64,000 nucleotides of DNA from Mesorhizobium sp. AR10. GTDB taxonomy: Bacteria > Pseudomonadota > Alphaproteobacteria > Rhizobiales > Rhizobiaceae. Numbering within the stretch: the first letter of the stretch is position 1; the number at the start of each line of letters is the position of its first letter. Below the pieces are notes generated by a model. That model was given only the letters and a program-made list of their open reading frames with translations. It did not search any database and was not told the origin of the DNA. The DNA lies in contig NZ_CP080524.1 of the NCBI RefSeq assembly GCF_024746795.1, forward strand, positions 496,001 through 560,000. The letters are read 5' to 3'. Both the position numbers and the translations under genes were made by a program. This document shows, in pieces, positions 19,725-28,139 of this stretch.

Positions 19725-20671
19725 GCTTGACATCAGCCCATTCCGTCGTCGCCCCTTCGGCAAACGCGAAGCTTATCGCCGGCACGATCATCGTCGCCTA
19801 TGCGCTGATCTCGATCGTGCCGCTGCTGTGGATCCTTGCCACCAGCTTCAAGACGCCCCCGGATTCGATCGCCTATCCGCCGAAGATCCTGTTCCAGCCA
19901 AGCATCGAGGGCTACTGCAACCTGTTCACGACCCGCACGAGGCAGACGCCGGAATACATCAACTCGCTTGGACCGGCGACCGGCTTCTGCGACGAGACGG
20001 TCCGCAAACGCAACATGGTGATCGCCGGCCCGTCGAACTTCCTGCCGCGCTTCGTCAATTCGCTGATCATCGCCTTCGGCTCGACCTTCTGCGCCGTCTT
20101 TCTCGGCACGCTGTCGGCCTATGGCTTCTCGCGCTTCAAGGTGCCGCTGGCCGACGACCTTCTGTTCTTCATCCTGTCGACGCGCTTCATGCCGCCGATC
20201 GCGGTCGCTATCCCCATCTACCTGATGTATCGCGAGCTTGGCCTGTCGGACACCGCACTCGGCATGATCCTGCTCTACACGGCGGTCAACGTATCGCTGG
20301 CGGTGTGGCTGCTGAAAGGCTTCATCGACGAGATCCCGCGCGAATATGAGGAAGCGGCGATGATCGACGGCTATACGCGGCTGCAGGCCTTCTGGCGCAC
20401 GGTTTTGCCGCAGGCAACCACCGGCATTGCCGCGACCGCCATCTTCTGCCTGATCTTCGCCTGGAATGAATATGCCTTCGCAGCACTTTTGACCTCGGGT
20501 ACGGCGCAGACCGCGCCGCCCTTCATCCCGACCATCATCGGCGAAGGCGGCCAGGACTGGCCGGCGGTGGCGGCGGGCACGACGATCTTCCTGGTGCCGA
20601 TCCTGGTTTTCACCATCCTGCTGCGTAAGCAATTGCTGCGCGGCATCACCTTCGGCGCGGTGCGCAAATGA
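19721..20671 (+). CDS. ABC transporter permease (MalG/UgpE type)
   Basis: Second membrane subunit, 316 residues, six membrane segments, with the EAA loop REYEEAAMIDGYTRLQAFWR. A periplasmic loop of about 50 residues after the first segment carries two cysteines (YCNLF and GFCDE). Its start overlaps the first permease gene and its stop overlaps the small membrane protein gene, both by 4 bp. It functions as the partner of the preceding permease. Confidence 0.9.
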   Translation: MSLTSAHSVVAPSANAKLIAGTIIVAYALISIVPLLWILATSFKTPPDSIAYPPKILFQPSIEGYCNLFTTRTRQTPEYINSLGPATGFCDETVRKRNMVIAGPSNFLPRFVNSLIIAFGSTFCAVFLGTLSAYGFSRFKVPLADDLLFFILSTRFMPPIAVAIPIYLMYRELGLSDTALGMILLYTAVNVSLAVWLLKGFIDEIPREYEEAAMIDGYTRLQAFWRTVLPQATTGIAATAIFCLIFAWNEYAFAALLTSGTAQTAPPFIPTIIGEGGQDWPAVAAGTTIFLVPILVFTILLRKQLLRGITFGAVRK

Positions 20672-20874
20672 GCCTGACCCAACCTGCAAAACGCAGATCG
20701 CGCTGGCCGGCGAGGGCGCGGCGGGGGCTGATGGAAAACATCGCCACCGCAATTATCGCCATCGGCTTCCTGATGCTGTTCCAACCCTTCGCGCTTTCGC
20801 TCTACACCTATTCCTTCGTCACCATGCTCGCCGGCACGGTGATGTTTATCATCGTCTCGAAGTTTCCGGAGTAG
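20668..20874 (+). CDS. Small membrane protein of the ABC operon (68 aa)
   Basis: Sixty-eight residues: a basic N-terminus (KRRSRWPARARRG) and two hydrophobic segments (about 24-42 and 47-62), ending in KFPE. It starts inside the stop of the permease gene (ATGA) and ends 3 bp before the ATPase gene. Small hydrophobic proteins occur in the same position in rhizobial glycerol-type (glp) importers, where the role is unknown. Likely an accessory transporter subunit; this is inference from position. Confidence 0.75.
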   Translation: MSLTQPAKRRSRWPARARRGLMENIATAIIAIGFLMLFQPFALSLYTYSFVTMLAGTVMFIIVSKFPE

Positions 20875-20877
20875 ACG

Positions 20878-21990
20878 ATGGCCGAAATCCGCGTCCAGAA
20901 CCTGAGAAAGGCCTTCGGCGATTTCGTCGCCGTGCAGAATTCCAGCTTCGTCGTCGAAGATGGCGAGTTCTTCGTCATGCTCGGGCCGTCGGGCTGCGGC
21001 AAGACGACGACCTTGCGCATGATCGCCGGGCTCGAGCTGCCGACAAGCGGCGAGATCCTGCTCGGCGGAGAAGACGTCACCATGCGCCGCGCCCGCGAGC
21101 GCGACATCGCCTTCGTCTTCCAGCTGTTCGCGCTCTATCCGCATATGAATGTGCGCAAGAACATCGGCTTCCCGCTGCTGGCGCAAGGCATGCCCAGTGC
21201 TGAAATCCGCGCCAGAGTGGAAGAGACGGCGAAACTGTTGCGCATCGATCACCTGCTCAACAAATCCGTCTCCGGCCTGGCCGGCGGCGACCGCCAGCGC
21301 GTGGCGCTCGGCCGCGCCATCGTGCGACGGCCAAAGTGCTTCCTGATGGACGAGCCACTCGGCACGCTCGACACCGAATTCCGCGACTTGATGGTCCACG
21401 AGCTGCGCGAGTTGCACAACCGCATCCACGCCACCACGGTCTATGTTACGCACGACCAGATGGAAGCGATGTCGATGGCCGACAAGATCGCGGTGATGAA
21501 CCACGGCGTCATCGAACAGTTCGGCACGCCGCGTGAGATCTATGACCGGCCGGCGACCATGTTCGTCGCCGATTTCATCGGCTCACCGCCGATGAACTTT
21601 TTGGGATTCGGCGGCGGGTTGGCGAAGGGCGCCAGGGAGATCGTGGTGCAAGGCGCCAAGGTGGCGGTGCCGGAGGTGCGCGAGGACATCGCGCCGGCCG
21701 ACATGGCGCTTGGCATCAGGCCGGAACACATCCGCTTCGACGACGCCTCAAAGCTGCGCGGCGCCATCTACGGCACCGAATATCTCGGCACCACGCAGAT
21801 CGTCGCGGTGGAGACATCCGACGGCATCATCAAGGCGCGAGTCCCGGCCGAAATCCGGCTCGCGGCAGGCGACCATGTCGGTCTTTCGCTGAACAGCACG
21901 CGGCTGTCGCTGTTTGACAAGGGGTCCGGCCGCGCGGTGCGAACGGCGATCCATGACTCAGCCTCCCAGGGGAGAGCGCGGCATGGCTGA
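20878..21990 (+). CDS. ABC transporter ATP-binding protein 1
   Basis: Cytoplasmic ATPase of the CUT1/MalK group, 370 residues. Walker A GPSGCGKTT, a Q-loop FQLFALYPHM, the signature as LAGGDRQRVALG (Gly for the usual Ser in LSGG), Walker B FLMDEPL and the switch His in VTHDQ. A C-terminal regulatory OB domain follows (about residues 240-340). The signature change and the D-loop reading GTLDTEF suggest one weak site when paired with ATPase 2. It overlaps ATPase 2 by 8 bp. Confidence 0.92.
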   Translation: MAEIRVQNLRKAFGDFVAVQNSSFVVEDGEFFVMLGPSGCGKTTTLRMIAGLELPTSGEILLGGEDVTMRRARERDIAFVFQLFALYPHMNVRKNIGFPLLAQGMPSAEIRARVEETAKLLRIDHLLNKSVSGLAGGDRQRVALGRAIVRRPKCFLMDEPLGTLDTEFRDLMVHELRELHNRIHATTVYVTHDQMEAMSMADKIAVMNHGVIEQFGTPREIYDRPATMFVADFIGSPPMNFLGFGGGLAKGAREIVVQGAKVAVPEVREDIAPADMALGIRPEHIRFDDASKLRGAIYGTEYLGTTQIVAVETSDGIIKARVPAEIRLAAGDHVGLSLNSTRLSLFDKGSGRAVRTAIHDSASQGRARHG

Positions 21991-22996
21991 CGTACACATC
22001 AAGAACGTGAGCAAAAGCTTCGGCGAGCAGGTCGCCGTGGATAATCTCGACCTGCATATCGCCGACGGCGAATTCGTCGTGCTGCTCGGGCCGACCGGGG
22101 CCGGCAAGACGTCGACGCTGCGGCTGATCGCCGGACTGGAACGGCCGGACAGTGGCACGATCCATATAGGCGGCCACGATGCCACGACGCTGTCGCCGGC
22201 CGAGCGCGACACTGCCTTCGTCTTCCAGCAATATTCGCTCTATCCGCATCTGTCGGTGTTCGACAACCTTGCCTTTCCGCTGCGCTCGCCGGCGCGGCGG
22301 CTGAGCGAGGACGCGGTGCGCCGCCGCGTCGAGGAGGTGGCCAGGATGGTGCGCATCCATCACAAGCTCTCCAACCGCTCGACCAAACTTTCCGGCGGTG
22401 AGATGCAGCGCGTCGCCATCGGCCGCGCGCTGGTGCGCAAGCCCGCGATCTACCTGATGGACGAGCCGCTGTCGTCGCTCGATGCCAAGCTGCGCGCCGA
22501 TCTCAGGCTTGAGCTGAAGCGCATCCAGACGGAGCTCGGCGCCACCATGCTCTATGTCACGCACGACCAGATCGAGGCGATGACCATGGCCGACCGGATC
22601 GGCATCCTTGCCGACGGGGTGCTGGTGCAGATCGGCACGCCGCGAACGATCTATTCGGAGCCGGCAAACCTTCACGTCGCCGCCAGGCTCGGCCAGCCGG
22701 CGATCAATCTGTTGCCGACCGGCTTGCTGCCCGACGGCGACATGCCGGCGGGAACGAAAACCATCGGCGCACGCACCGAACATCTGTCGATCGACAAGGC
22801 GTCGAACGGCCATGCCGACGGCGTTGTCGACTGGGTCGAGCATCTGGGCGACCAGAACCACCTTCATGTCACGGTGGGAACCAGGAAACTGGTGACGCTG
22901 ACCGACCCCGACACGGCACTGGAAAAGGGCGACAAGCTGACGATCCGCTACCGCTCGCCGCTGTATTTCGGCGCGGATGGACGACGGCTGATGTGA
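21983..22996 (+). CDS. ABC transporter ATP-binding protein 2
   Basis: Second MalK-type ATPase, 337 residues from ATG 21983, which follows the ribosome site CAGGGGAG; an in-frame ATG at 21953 is less likely. It has Walker A GPTGAGKTS, a canonical LSGGEMQRVAIG signature, Walker B YLMDEPLSSLD and VTHDQ. Its signature is intact whereas that of ATPase 1 is altered, fitting a heterodimeric ATPase pair as in glycerol-type importers with two different ATPases. Confidence 0.92.
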   Translation: MADVHIKNVSKSFGEQVAVDNLDLHIADGEFVVLLGPTGAGKTSTLRLIAGLERPDSGTIHIGGHDATTLSPAERDTAFVFQQYSLYPHLSVFDNLAFPLRSPARRLSEDAVRRRVEEVARMVRIHHKLSNRSTKLSGGEMQRVAIGRALVRKPAIYLMDEPLSSLDAKLRADLRLELKRIQTELGATMLYVTHDQIEAMTMADRIGILADGVLVQIGTPRTIYSEPANLHVAARLGQPAINLLPTGLLPDGDMPAGTKTIGARTEHLSIDKASNGHADGVVDWVEHLGDQNHLHVTVGTRKLVTLTDPDTALEKGDKLTIRYRSPLYFGADGRRLM

Positions 22997-23048
22997 ACGG
23001 TTTGCGGATTCTGGTTGACGATCGCAGGCACTGGACTGGACGAATTCA

Positions 23049-24692
23049 ATGAAGCATTTTTTCAACCGCAGGGAATCGATCGTCACCGAGGCGCTGGACG
23101 GCTTTCTCGGCACGATCGGCGCCGGCGATCTTGTACGTCTGGACGGCTATCCGGAGATCAAGGTCGTGCTGCGTGCCGACTGGGACAAGACTAAAGTCAG
23201 CGTCGTCTCCGGTGGCGGGGCCGGGCACGAACCGTCGCATGCCGGCTTTGTCGGCAAGGGCATGCTGACGGCGGCGGTTTCCGGCGAGATCTTTGCCTCG
23301 CCGAGTGTGGAAGCAGTGTTGGCGGCCATTCGCGCGGTCACCGGGCCTGCGGGTTGCCTGCTGATCGTCAAGAACTATACGGGAGATCGCCTCAACTTCG
23401 GATTGGCAGCGGAAAAGGCGCGCGCCGACGGCCTTCGGGTCGAGATGGTGATTGTCGCCGACGACATCGCCCTGCCGGACATTGCCCAGCCGCGCGGCGT
23501 TGCTGGAACCTTGTTCGTGCACAAGATCGCGGGCCATCTGTCGGAAACCAGCCACGATTTGGCAACCATTGCCGCGGCCGCACGAGCTGCGGCGGCAGAT
23601 ATCGTTTCGCTGGGCCTCTCGCTGTCGTCCTGCTCAATCCCCGGTCTGCCGCATGAAGAGCGATTTGGCGACAATGATGGTGAACTCGGCCTCGGCATTC
23701 ATGGCGAGCCGGGCGTCGAGCGGATCGCCGTGCAAAGCGCCGACAGGCTGGTCGCGATCATGCTGGAACGCCTCGCCGCACGGCTCGACCCGGCCAGCGA
23801 CTACGCCCTACTGATCAACAATCTGGGTTCCGTGCCGCCGCTGGAAATGTCGCTTGTCGCCAACGCGGTGCTTGCCTCGCCCCTGGCCAGGACTGTGACG
23901 CTGACGATCGGGCCGGGGCCGCTGATGACCGCGCTCAACATGAACGGCTTCTCCCTCTCGCTGATCCGGCTCGATGCGGTGCGCGAAGCAGCCTTGCGAG
24001 CGCCTGTCGGCCCGCATGCCTGGATGCCGGCGAAGCCTGTTCGTCCGGTGATGGTCGTGCCGGCCGTGAAACAGATCCTTCAAGGTAAGGCACGGAAAGC
24101 CAGCGAAGATGCCCGCACAAGGCGCCTTGTCGTCGCGATCTGCGAAAAGCTGATCTCGCTCGAAGAGACGTTGAACGCGCTGGATGCCAAGGCGGGAGAC
24201 GGCGACACCGGCTCGACGGTCGCGACCGGCGCACGCAGCATACTCGACCGGCTCGACACATTGCCGCTTGCCGACCCTGCGGCAACGCTTGCCACGCTGG
24301 GCGACATATTGAGCGCGTCCATGGGCGGCTCCAGCGGGGTGCTGCTGTCGATTTTCTTCACCGCGGCGGCGCAGGCCCTGGATGATGGCGCCGCTTTGCC
24401 GAAGGCGCTGCTTGCCGGGCTTGAGCGGATGACCTTCTACGGCGGCGCCAAGCTTGGCGACCGCACCATGATCGACGCACTGGAACCTGCCCTGAAAGCG
24501 CTCGACGCCGGTGGCCTGGAAGGCGCTGCCGTGGCGGCTCGTCAGGGCGCCGAGGCCACTGCCGCCATGCGCAAGGCAAAGGCCGGGCGGTCGGCCTATG
24601 TCGGCAACCAGCTTTATGGCGTTGTCGACCCTGGCGCCTGTGCGGTGGCCGAAGTCTTCGCGGCGGTTTCCGCGTTGCACGAAGCCGCCTGA
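23049..24692 (+). CDS. Single-chain dihydroxyacetone-type kinase (DhaK-DhaL fusion)
   Basis: The 547-residue product joins a DAK1 domain (about 1-330) and a DAK2 domain (about 350-545). DAK1 carries SGGGAGHEPSHAGFVG and the substrate-binding histidine in GIHGEPG; DAK2 carries the nucleotide site DAKAGDGDTGSTVA with its Mg-binding aspartates. This architecture is that of ATP-dependent dihydroxyacetone kinases, and homologues in other bacteria phosphorylate tetruloses. The next genes encode a separate PTS-type DhaK/L/M, so this enzyme may act on a different ketose or be an ATP-driven backup. It follows the transporter by 52 bp. Confidence 0.88.
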   Translation: MKHFFNRRESIVTEALDGFLGTIGAGDLVRLDGYPEIKVVLRADWDKTKVSVVSGGGAGHEPSHAGFVGKGMLTAAVSGEIFASPSVEAVLAAIRAVTGPAGCLLIVKNYTGDRLNFGLAAEKARADGLRVEMVIVADDIALPDIAQPRGVAGTLFVHKIAGHLSETSHDLATIAAAARAAAADIVSLGLSLSSCSIPGLPHEERFGDNDGELGLGIHGEPGVERIAVQSADRLVAIMLERLAARLDPASDYALLINNLGSVPPLEMSLVANAVLASPLARTVTLTIGPGPLMTALNMNGFSLSLIRLDAVREAALRAPVGPHAWMPAKPVRPVMVVPAVKQILQGKARKASEDARTRRLVVAICEKLISLEETLNALDAKAGDGDTGSTVATGARSILDRLDTLPLADPAATLATLGDILSASMGGSSGVLLSIFFTAAAQALDDGAALPKALLAGLERMTFYGGAKLGDRTMIDALEPALKALDAGGLEGAAVAARQGAEATAAMRKAKAGRSAYVGNQLYGVVDPGACAVAEVFAAVSALHEAA

Positions 24693-24763
24693 CGGGGAAG
24701 ATCATGCTTCAATCGCCGGAGACAGAATCGTCCTACACTGCCGAAAGAGTAGGAACGGGGAAT

Positions 24764-25375
24764 ATGGGTGACATGACGGCATCGACTTTTTCCAGGCTGG
24801 TCGTGGCCGCGGCGGACACGATCGCGGCGCATGCCGACGAACTGACCGCGCTCGACCAGGCGATTGGCGACGGCGACCATGGGCTCAACATGAAGCGTGG
24901 TTTCGAGGCGCTGCGTGCGGAAACCGACGCGTTCGCTGCCAAGCCATTGCCCGAGGCGCTAAAGGCGATCGGCACCAAGCTGGTGATGACCGTCGGTGGG
25001 GCGTCCGGACCGCTGTTCGGCACGCTGTTCATGGCACTCGGCAAGGAGATTTCGGCTGAACCGGATCGCGCCAATCTGACGGCTGCCTTCGGCAAGGCAA
25101 TCGAAGCGGTGGCGGCGCGTGGCAAGTCGCAGGTCGGGCAGAAGACCATGCTCGACGTGCTGCAGCCGGTGCATGAGGCGCTGCTGCAGGGAAAAACCGC
25201 AGCGGAAATCACTGACGCCGCCGACAAGGCGGCCGACGCCACCGTGCCGATGAAGGCCTTGCGCGGGCGCGCCTCGTTCCTCGGCGACCGCTCGATCGGT
25301 CATATGGATGCCGGTGGGCGCTCGGTCGCGCTGCTGGTGCGGGCTGTCGCCGAAAGCATCGAGGGGCACGCATGA
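24764..25375 (+). CDS. dhaL: Dihydroxyacetone kinase ADP-binding subunit DhaL
   Basis: The 203-residue DhaL subunit keeps ADP bound permanently, is re-phosphorylated by DhaM and passes phosphate to the ketose on DhaK. The Mg-ADP site reads LDQAIGDGDHGLNMKRG near residue 30. ATG 24764 (MGDMTASTFSRL) follows GGAACGGGG; an upstream in-frame ATG at 24704 lacks a ribosome site. It overlaps dhaM by 4 bp. Confidence 0.92.
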   Translation: MGDMTASTFSRLVVAAADTIAAHADELTALDQAIGDGDHGLNMKRGFEALRAETDAFAAKPLPEALKAIGTKLVMTVGGASGPLFGTLFMALGKEISAEPDRANLTAAFGKAIEAVAARGKSQVGQKTMLDVLQPVHEALLQGKTAAEITDAADKAADATVPMKALRGRASFLGDRSIGHMDAGGRSVALLVRAVAESIEGHA

Positions 25376-25761
25376 GCAATGTCGGCATCGTCATCGTATC
25401 GCATTCACCGCTGGTCGCCGAAGGCACGGCGGACATGGTGCGCCAGATGGTCGGCGACGAAGTGCCACTTGCATGGTGCGGCGGAAACGGTCATGGCGGG
25501 CTGGGCACCAGTGTCGAAGCGATCATGAGCGCCATCGACAAGGCCTGGTCGGAAGCGGGTGTCGCCATTCTCGTCGATCTCGGCGGCGCCGAGACCAACA
25601 GCGAGATGGCGGTCGAGATGATCGGTGGGCCACGCGCGCAAAAGATCATCGTCTGCAACGCGCCGATCGTCGAGGGCGCGGTGATGGCGGCAACCGAGGC
25701 TTCCGGCGGCGCCTCGCTCAGGGAAGTGGTGGCGACGGCGCATGAATTGTCGCCGTCGTGA
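25372..25761 (+). CDS. dhaM: PTS EIIA-type phosphotransfer subunit DhaM
   Basis: The 129-residue EIIA(Man)-fold protein takes phosphate from HPr and gives it to ADP on DhaL. The phospho-histidine is His10 in IVIVSHSPLVAEGTADMV. E. coli DhaM is a fusion of EIIA, HPr and EI-like domains; here the three parts are separate consecutive genes. The start overlaps the dhaL stop (ATGA). Confidence 0.92.
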   Translation: MSNVGIVIVSHSPLVAEGTADMVRQMVGDEVPLAWCGGNGHGGLGTSVEAIMSAIDKAWSEAGVAILVDLGGAETNSEMAVEMIGGPRAQKIIVCNAPIVEGAVMAATEASGGASLREVVATAHELSPS

Positions 25762-25782
25762 ATGAACAGGAATTGTGACAGC

Positions 25783-26085
25783 ATGTCCGCATCCGCCGAA
25801 GCCACCGTCCTGATCACCCACGAGGTGGGTCTGCATGCGCGCCCTTCGGTGAAGTTCACCAAGCTCGCCAAGACGTTTTCGGCCGAGGTCGAAGTGGCGC
25901 TGGCCGCGAACGGACCGTGGTTCGACGCCAAAAGCATCGTCAAGGTGATGGCGGCCAAGGCGCCGAAAGGCACGATGCTGCATATCAGGGCCAAGGGCGA
26001 CGGCGCAGGCGAGGCAGTCGGCGCGCTGGTCGAACTGGTGCAGCGCGATTTCGACGAGGGCGCGGACCATGCCCGAACCGCTTAG
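25783..26085 (+). CDS. Phosphocarrier protein HPr
   Basis: One hundred residues from ATG 25783 (MSASAEATVLITHEVGLHARPS); an ATG at 25762 would add seven. The phospho-acceptor histidine lies in GLHARPS, and a serine at the Ser46 position (FDAKSIVKVM) is also present. It is the dedicated carrier between the following Enzyme I and DhaM. It overlaps ptsI by 17 bp. Confidence 0.92.
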   Translation: MSASAEATVLITHEVGLHARPSVKFTKLAKTFSAEVEVALAANGPWFDAKSIVKVMAAKAPKGTMLHIRAKGDGAGEAVGALVELVQRDFDEGADHARTA

Positions 26086-27670
26086 GCTGCAAGGCATTTC
26101 AGCCTCAGCCGGTTATGCCGAAGGACCACTGTTCGATCTCGACCGGGTTGCAGCGCAGTACGCCAGCAAGGTAACCGCCGCCGACGAGAAGGCCGCGCTC
26201 GAGACAGCAATCGGCATTGCCACAGGCCGGCTCGCCACGCTGATCGCAACGAGCGAAGGCGACGCGGCCGACATTCTCGAATTCCAGGTCGCCATGCTGG
26301 AGGACGATGCCCTGACCGGCCCGGCCTTTGCAGCGATTGCTGCCGGCCAGCCGGCCGATGCGGCATGGCGGCAGGCGCTGGACGCCGAGATCGCCGGCTA
26401 CGAGACATCCGACCAGGACTATTTCCGCGCACGCGGCGCCGACATGCGCGATATCAGGGACCAGGTGCTGCGCGCGCTGACCGAAGACGGCGACATTGCC
26501 GTTCCGGCAGGCGCGATCTTCTACGGCGAGGATATCGCCCCCACGCGCTTTCTCGAAACCGACTGGAGCTCCGGCGGCGGCATTGCGCTGAAGGCCGGGA
26601 ACACGGCCAGCCATGTCGCCATGCTGGCGCGCTCGCGCGGCGTGCCGATGGTTGTGGGGCTTGGGGTTGTGGGGCTGGGTGCCTCGCCGGCTGATCTTGC
26701 CGGCGCAGCACTGCTCGATGCGGAGCATGGCGGCATCGTGCTGGCGCCGTCGAAGGCCGAGATCGAGGCGTTCCGCCGATCGTCATTGTCCTTCGCCGCG
26801 CGTCGCGACAAGGCGGAAACCTATCTGGCGAAGCCGGCGGTGACGAAGGCCGGCACGGCGGTGCGGGTGCAGGTCAACATCGCCGATCCGTCCGATGTCG
26901 ACGGTATCGACATCGCGACCTGCGACGGCGTCGGGCTGATGCGAACCGAATTCCTGTTCGGCAAGACGCTGCCGGACGAGGAGACGCAATACCGCGCCTA
27001 CCGCAAGGTGCTGGAATGGGCCGGCGACAAGCCGGTGACGATCCGCACCGTCGATGCCGGCGGCGACAAGCCGGTGCCCGGCTTCACCGTAGAGGAGAAC
27101 AACCCGTTCCTCGGCCTGCGCGGCATCAGGCTGTCGCTGGCGCGGCCGCAGGTTTTTCGCGTGCAGATCCGGGCGCTGCTGCGCGCCGCGGTGCATGGCA
27201 ATCTGAAGGTGATGTTCCCGATGATCGCCGTCGCTGACGAGTATGCGCGTGCCGTCGCGTTGTTCGCGGAAGAGCAGACCGCTCTTGCTGCACGCGGCAT
27301 CGCGCAAAAGATGCCGCCGCTCGGCATCATGGTCGAGGTGCCGTCGGTGGCGATCGTGCCGGAGGCTTTTGCCGACGTCGCCTTCTTCTCGATCGGCTCC
27401 AATGATCTCACCCAATATGTGATGGCCGCCGCCCGCGACAATGCTTCCGTCGCACACCTCAATTCGGTCCGGCATCCGGCCGTGCTGCGGCTGATCGCTT
27501 CGGTCGCCGCATATGGCCGCGCGCAACAGATTCCGGTCAGCCTGTGCGGCGACGCCGGCGGCGAACCGACCTCGATACCGGCGCTGCTCGAAGCCGGCCT
27601 GCGCGACCTCTCCGTGGTTCCCGCCCAGCTCGCCATGGCCAAGGCGGCCATCGCGGACGCCTCGGTCTAG
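26069..27670 (+). CDS. PTS Enzyme I (phosphoenolpyruvate--protein phosphotransferase)
   Basis: The 533-residue enzyme starts the phosphate relay from PEP. It has an N-terminal HPr-binding helical domain, the phospho-histidine motif GNTASHVAMLARSRGVPM near residue 190, and the PEP-binding barrel with GLMRTEFLF and SIGSNDLTQY. There is no GAF domain, so it is not the nitrogen-PTS EI. Gene order dhaL-dhaM-HPr-EI means the whole PEP-to-ketose relay is encoded in one place. The start overlaps the HPr gene. Confidence 0.93.
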   Translation: MPEPLRLQGISASAGYAEGPLFDLDRVAAQYASKVTAADEKAALETAIGIATGRLATLIATSEGDAADILEFQVAMLEDDALTGPAFAAIAAGQPADAAWRQALDAEIAGYETSDQDYFRARGADMRDIRDQVLRALTEDGDIAVPAGAIFYGEDIAPTRFLETDWSSGGGIALKAGNTASHVAMLARSRGVPMVVGLGVVGLGASPADLAGAALLDAEHGGIVLAPSKAEIEAFRRSSLSFAARRDKAETYLAKPAVTKAGTAVRVQVNIADPSDVDGIDIATCDGVGLMRTEFLFGKTLPDEETQYRAYRKVLEWAGDKPVTIRTVDAGGDKPVPGFTVEENNPFLGLRGIRLSLARPQVFRVQIRALLRAAVHGNLKVMFPMIAVADEYARAVALFAEEQTALAARGIAQKMPPLGIMVEVPSVAIVPEAFADVAFFSIGSNDLTQYVMAAARDNASVAHLNSVRHPAVLRLIASVAAYGRAQQIPVSLCGDAGGEPTSIPALLEAGLRDLSVVPAQLAMAKAAIADASV

Positions 27671-27678
27671 GCGCCGGC

Positions 27679-28104
27679 ATGGCCGACAAGACGCCTGAAC
27701 CCGGTTCGGAAGAGGCAATCCGCGCCTACAAGACAATCCTGTCGCAGGTCATCGACCAGCGCCCGTCGGGCATGCGCCAGCGCCTGGCCGATGCGCTTGG
27801 CAAGCACCGCAGCTTCGTCACGCAGATCTCCAGCCCGGCCTATTCGATCCCCATTCCGTCCAAACATTTGCCGGCTATTTTTTCGGTCTGCCATTTCAGC
27901 CCGGCCGAGCGCGATCATTTTCTCGCTGCCTACCACCAGGCCCATCCAGGAAAAATGTCGGTGGCATCTGGTCTGCGCAAGACGCGGCATGTCTCGCTGA
28001 TCGTCCCCGATTTCGGTGACGACAAGCAGAATGCGGCGCTCGACCGGGCGGTCAATGATTTCATCCAGAAGATCACCAGCATAACCGGCAAGGGCGGCGG
28101 CTAG
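27679..28104 (+). CDS. HTH-like hypothetical protein in the dha operon (141 aa)
   Basis: Not recognised by name. Residues about 25-60 (GMRQRLADALGKHRSFVTQI) look like a lambda-repressor-type helix-turn-helix, which would make it DNA-binding. The C-terminal half has no motif I know and ends in Lys/Gly. It lies between ptsI (8 bp upstream) and dhaK (35 bp downstream) and so is co-transcribed. It may be the local regulator, since no other regulator gene is seen in the operon. The function is inferred from position and the HTH-like stretch. Confidence 0.65.
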   Translation: MADKTPEPGSEEAIRAYKTILSQVIDQRPSGMRQRLADALGKHRSFVTQISSPAYSIPIPSKHLPAIFSVCHFSPAERDHFLAAYHQAHPGKMSVASGLRKTRHVSLIVPDFGDDKQNAALDRAVNDFIQKITSITGKGGG

Positions 28105-28139
28105 TCGTCTATTGCAGGGACTATTTCGGGAGGACGGCC

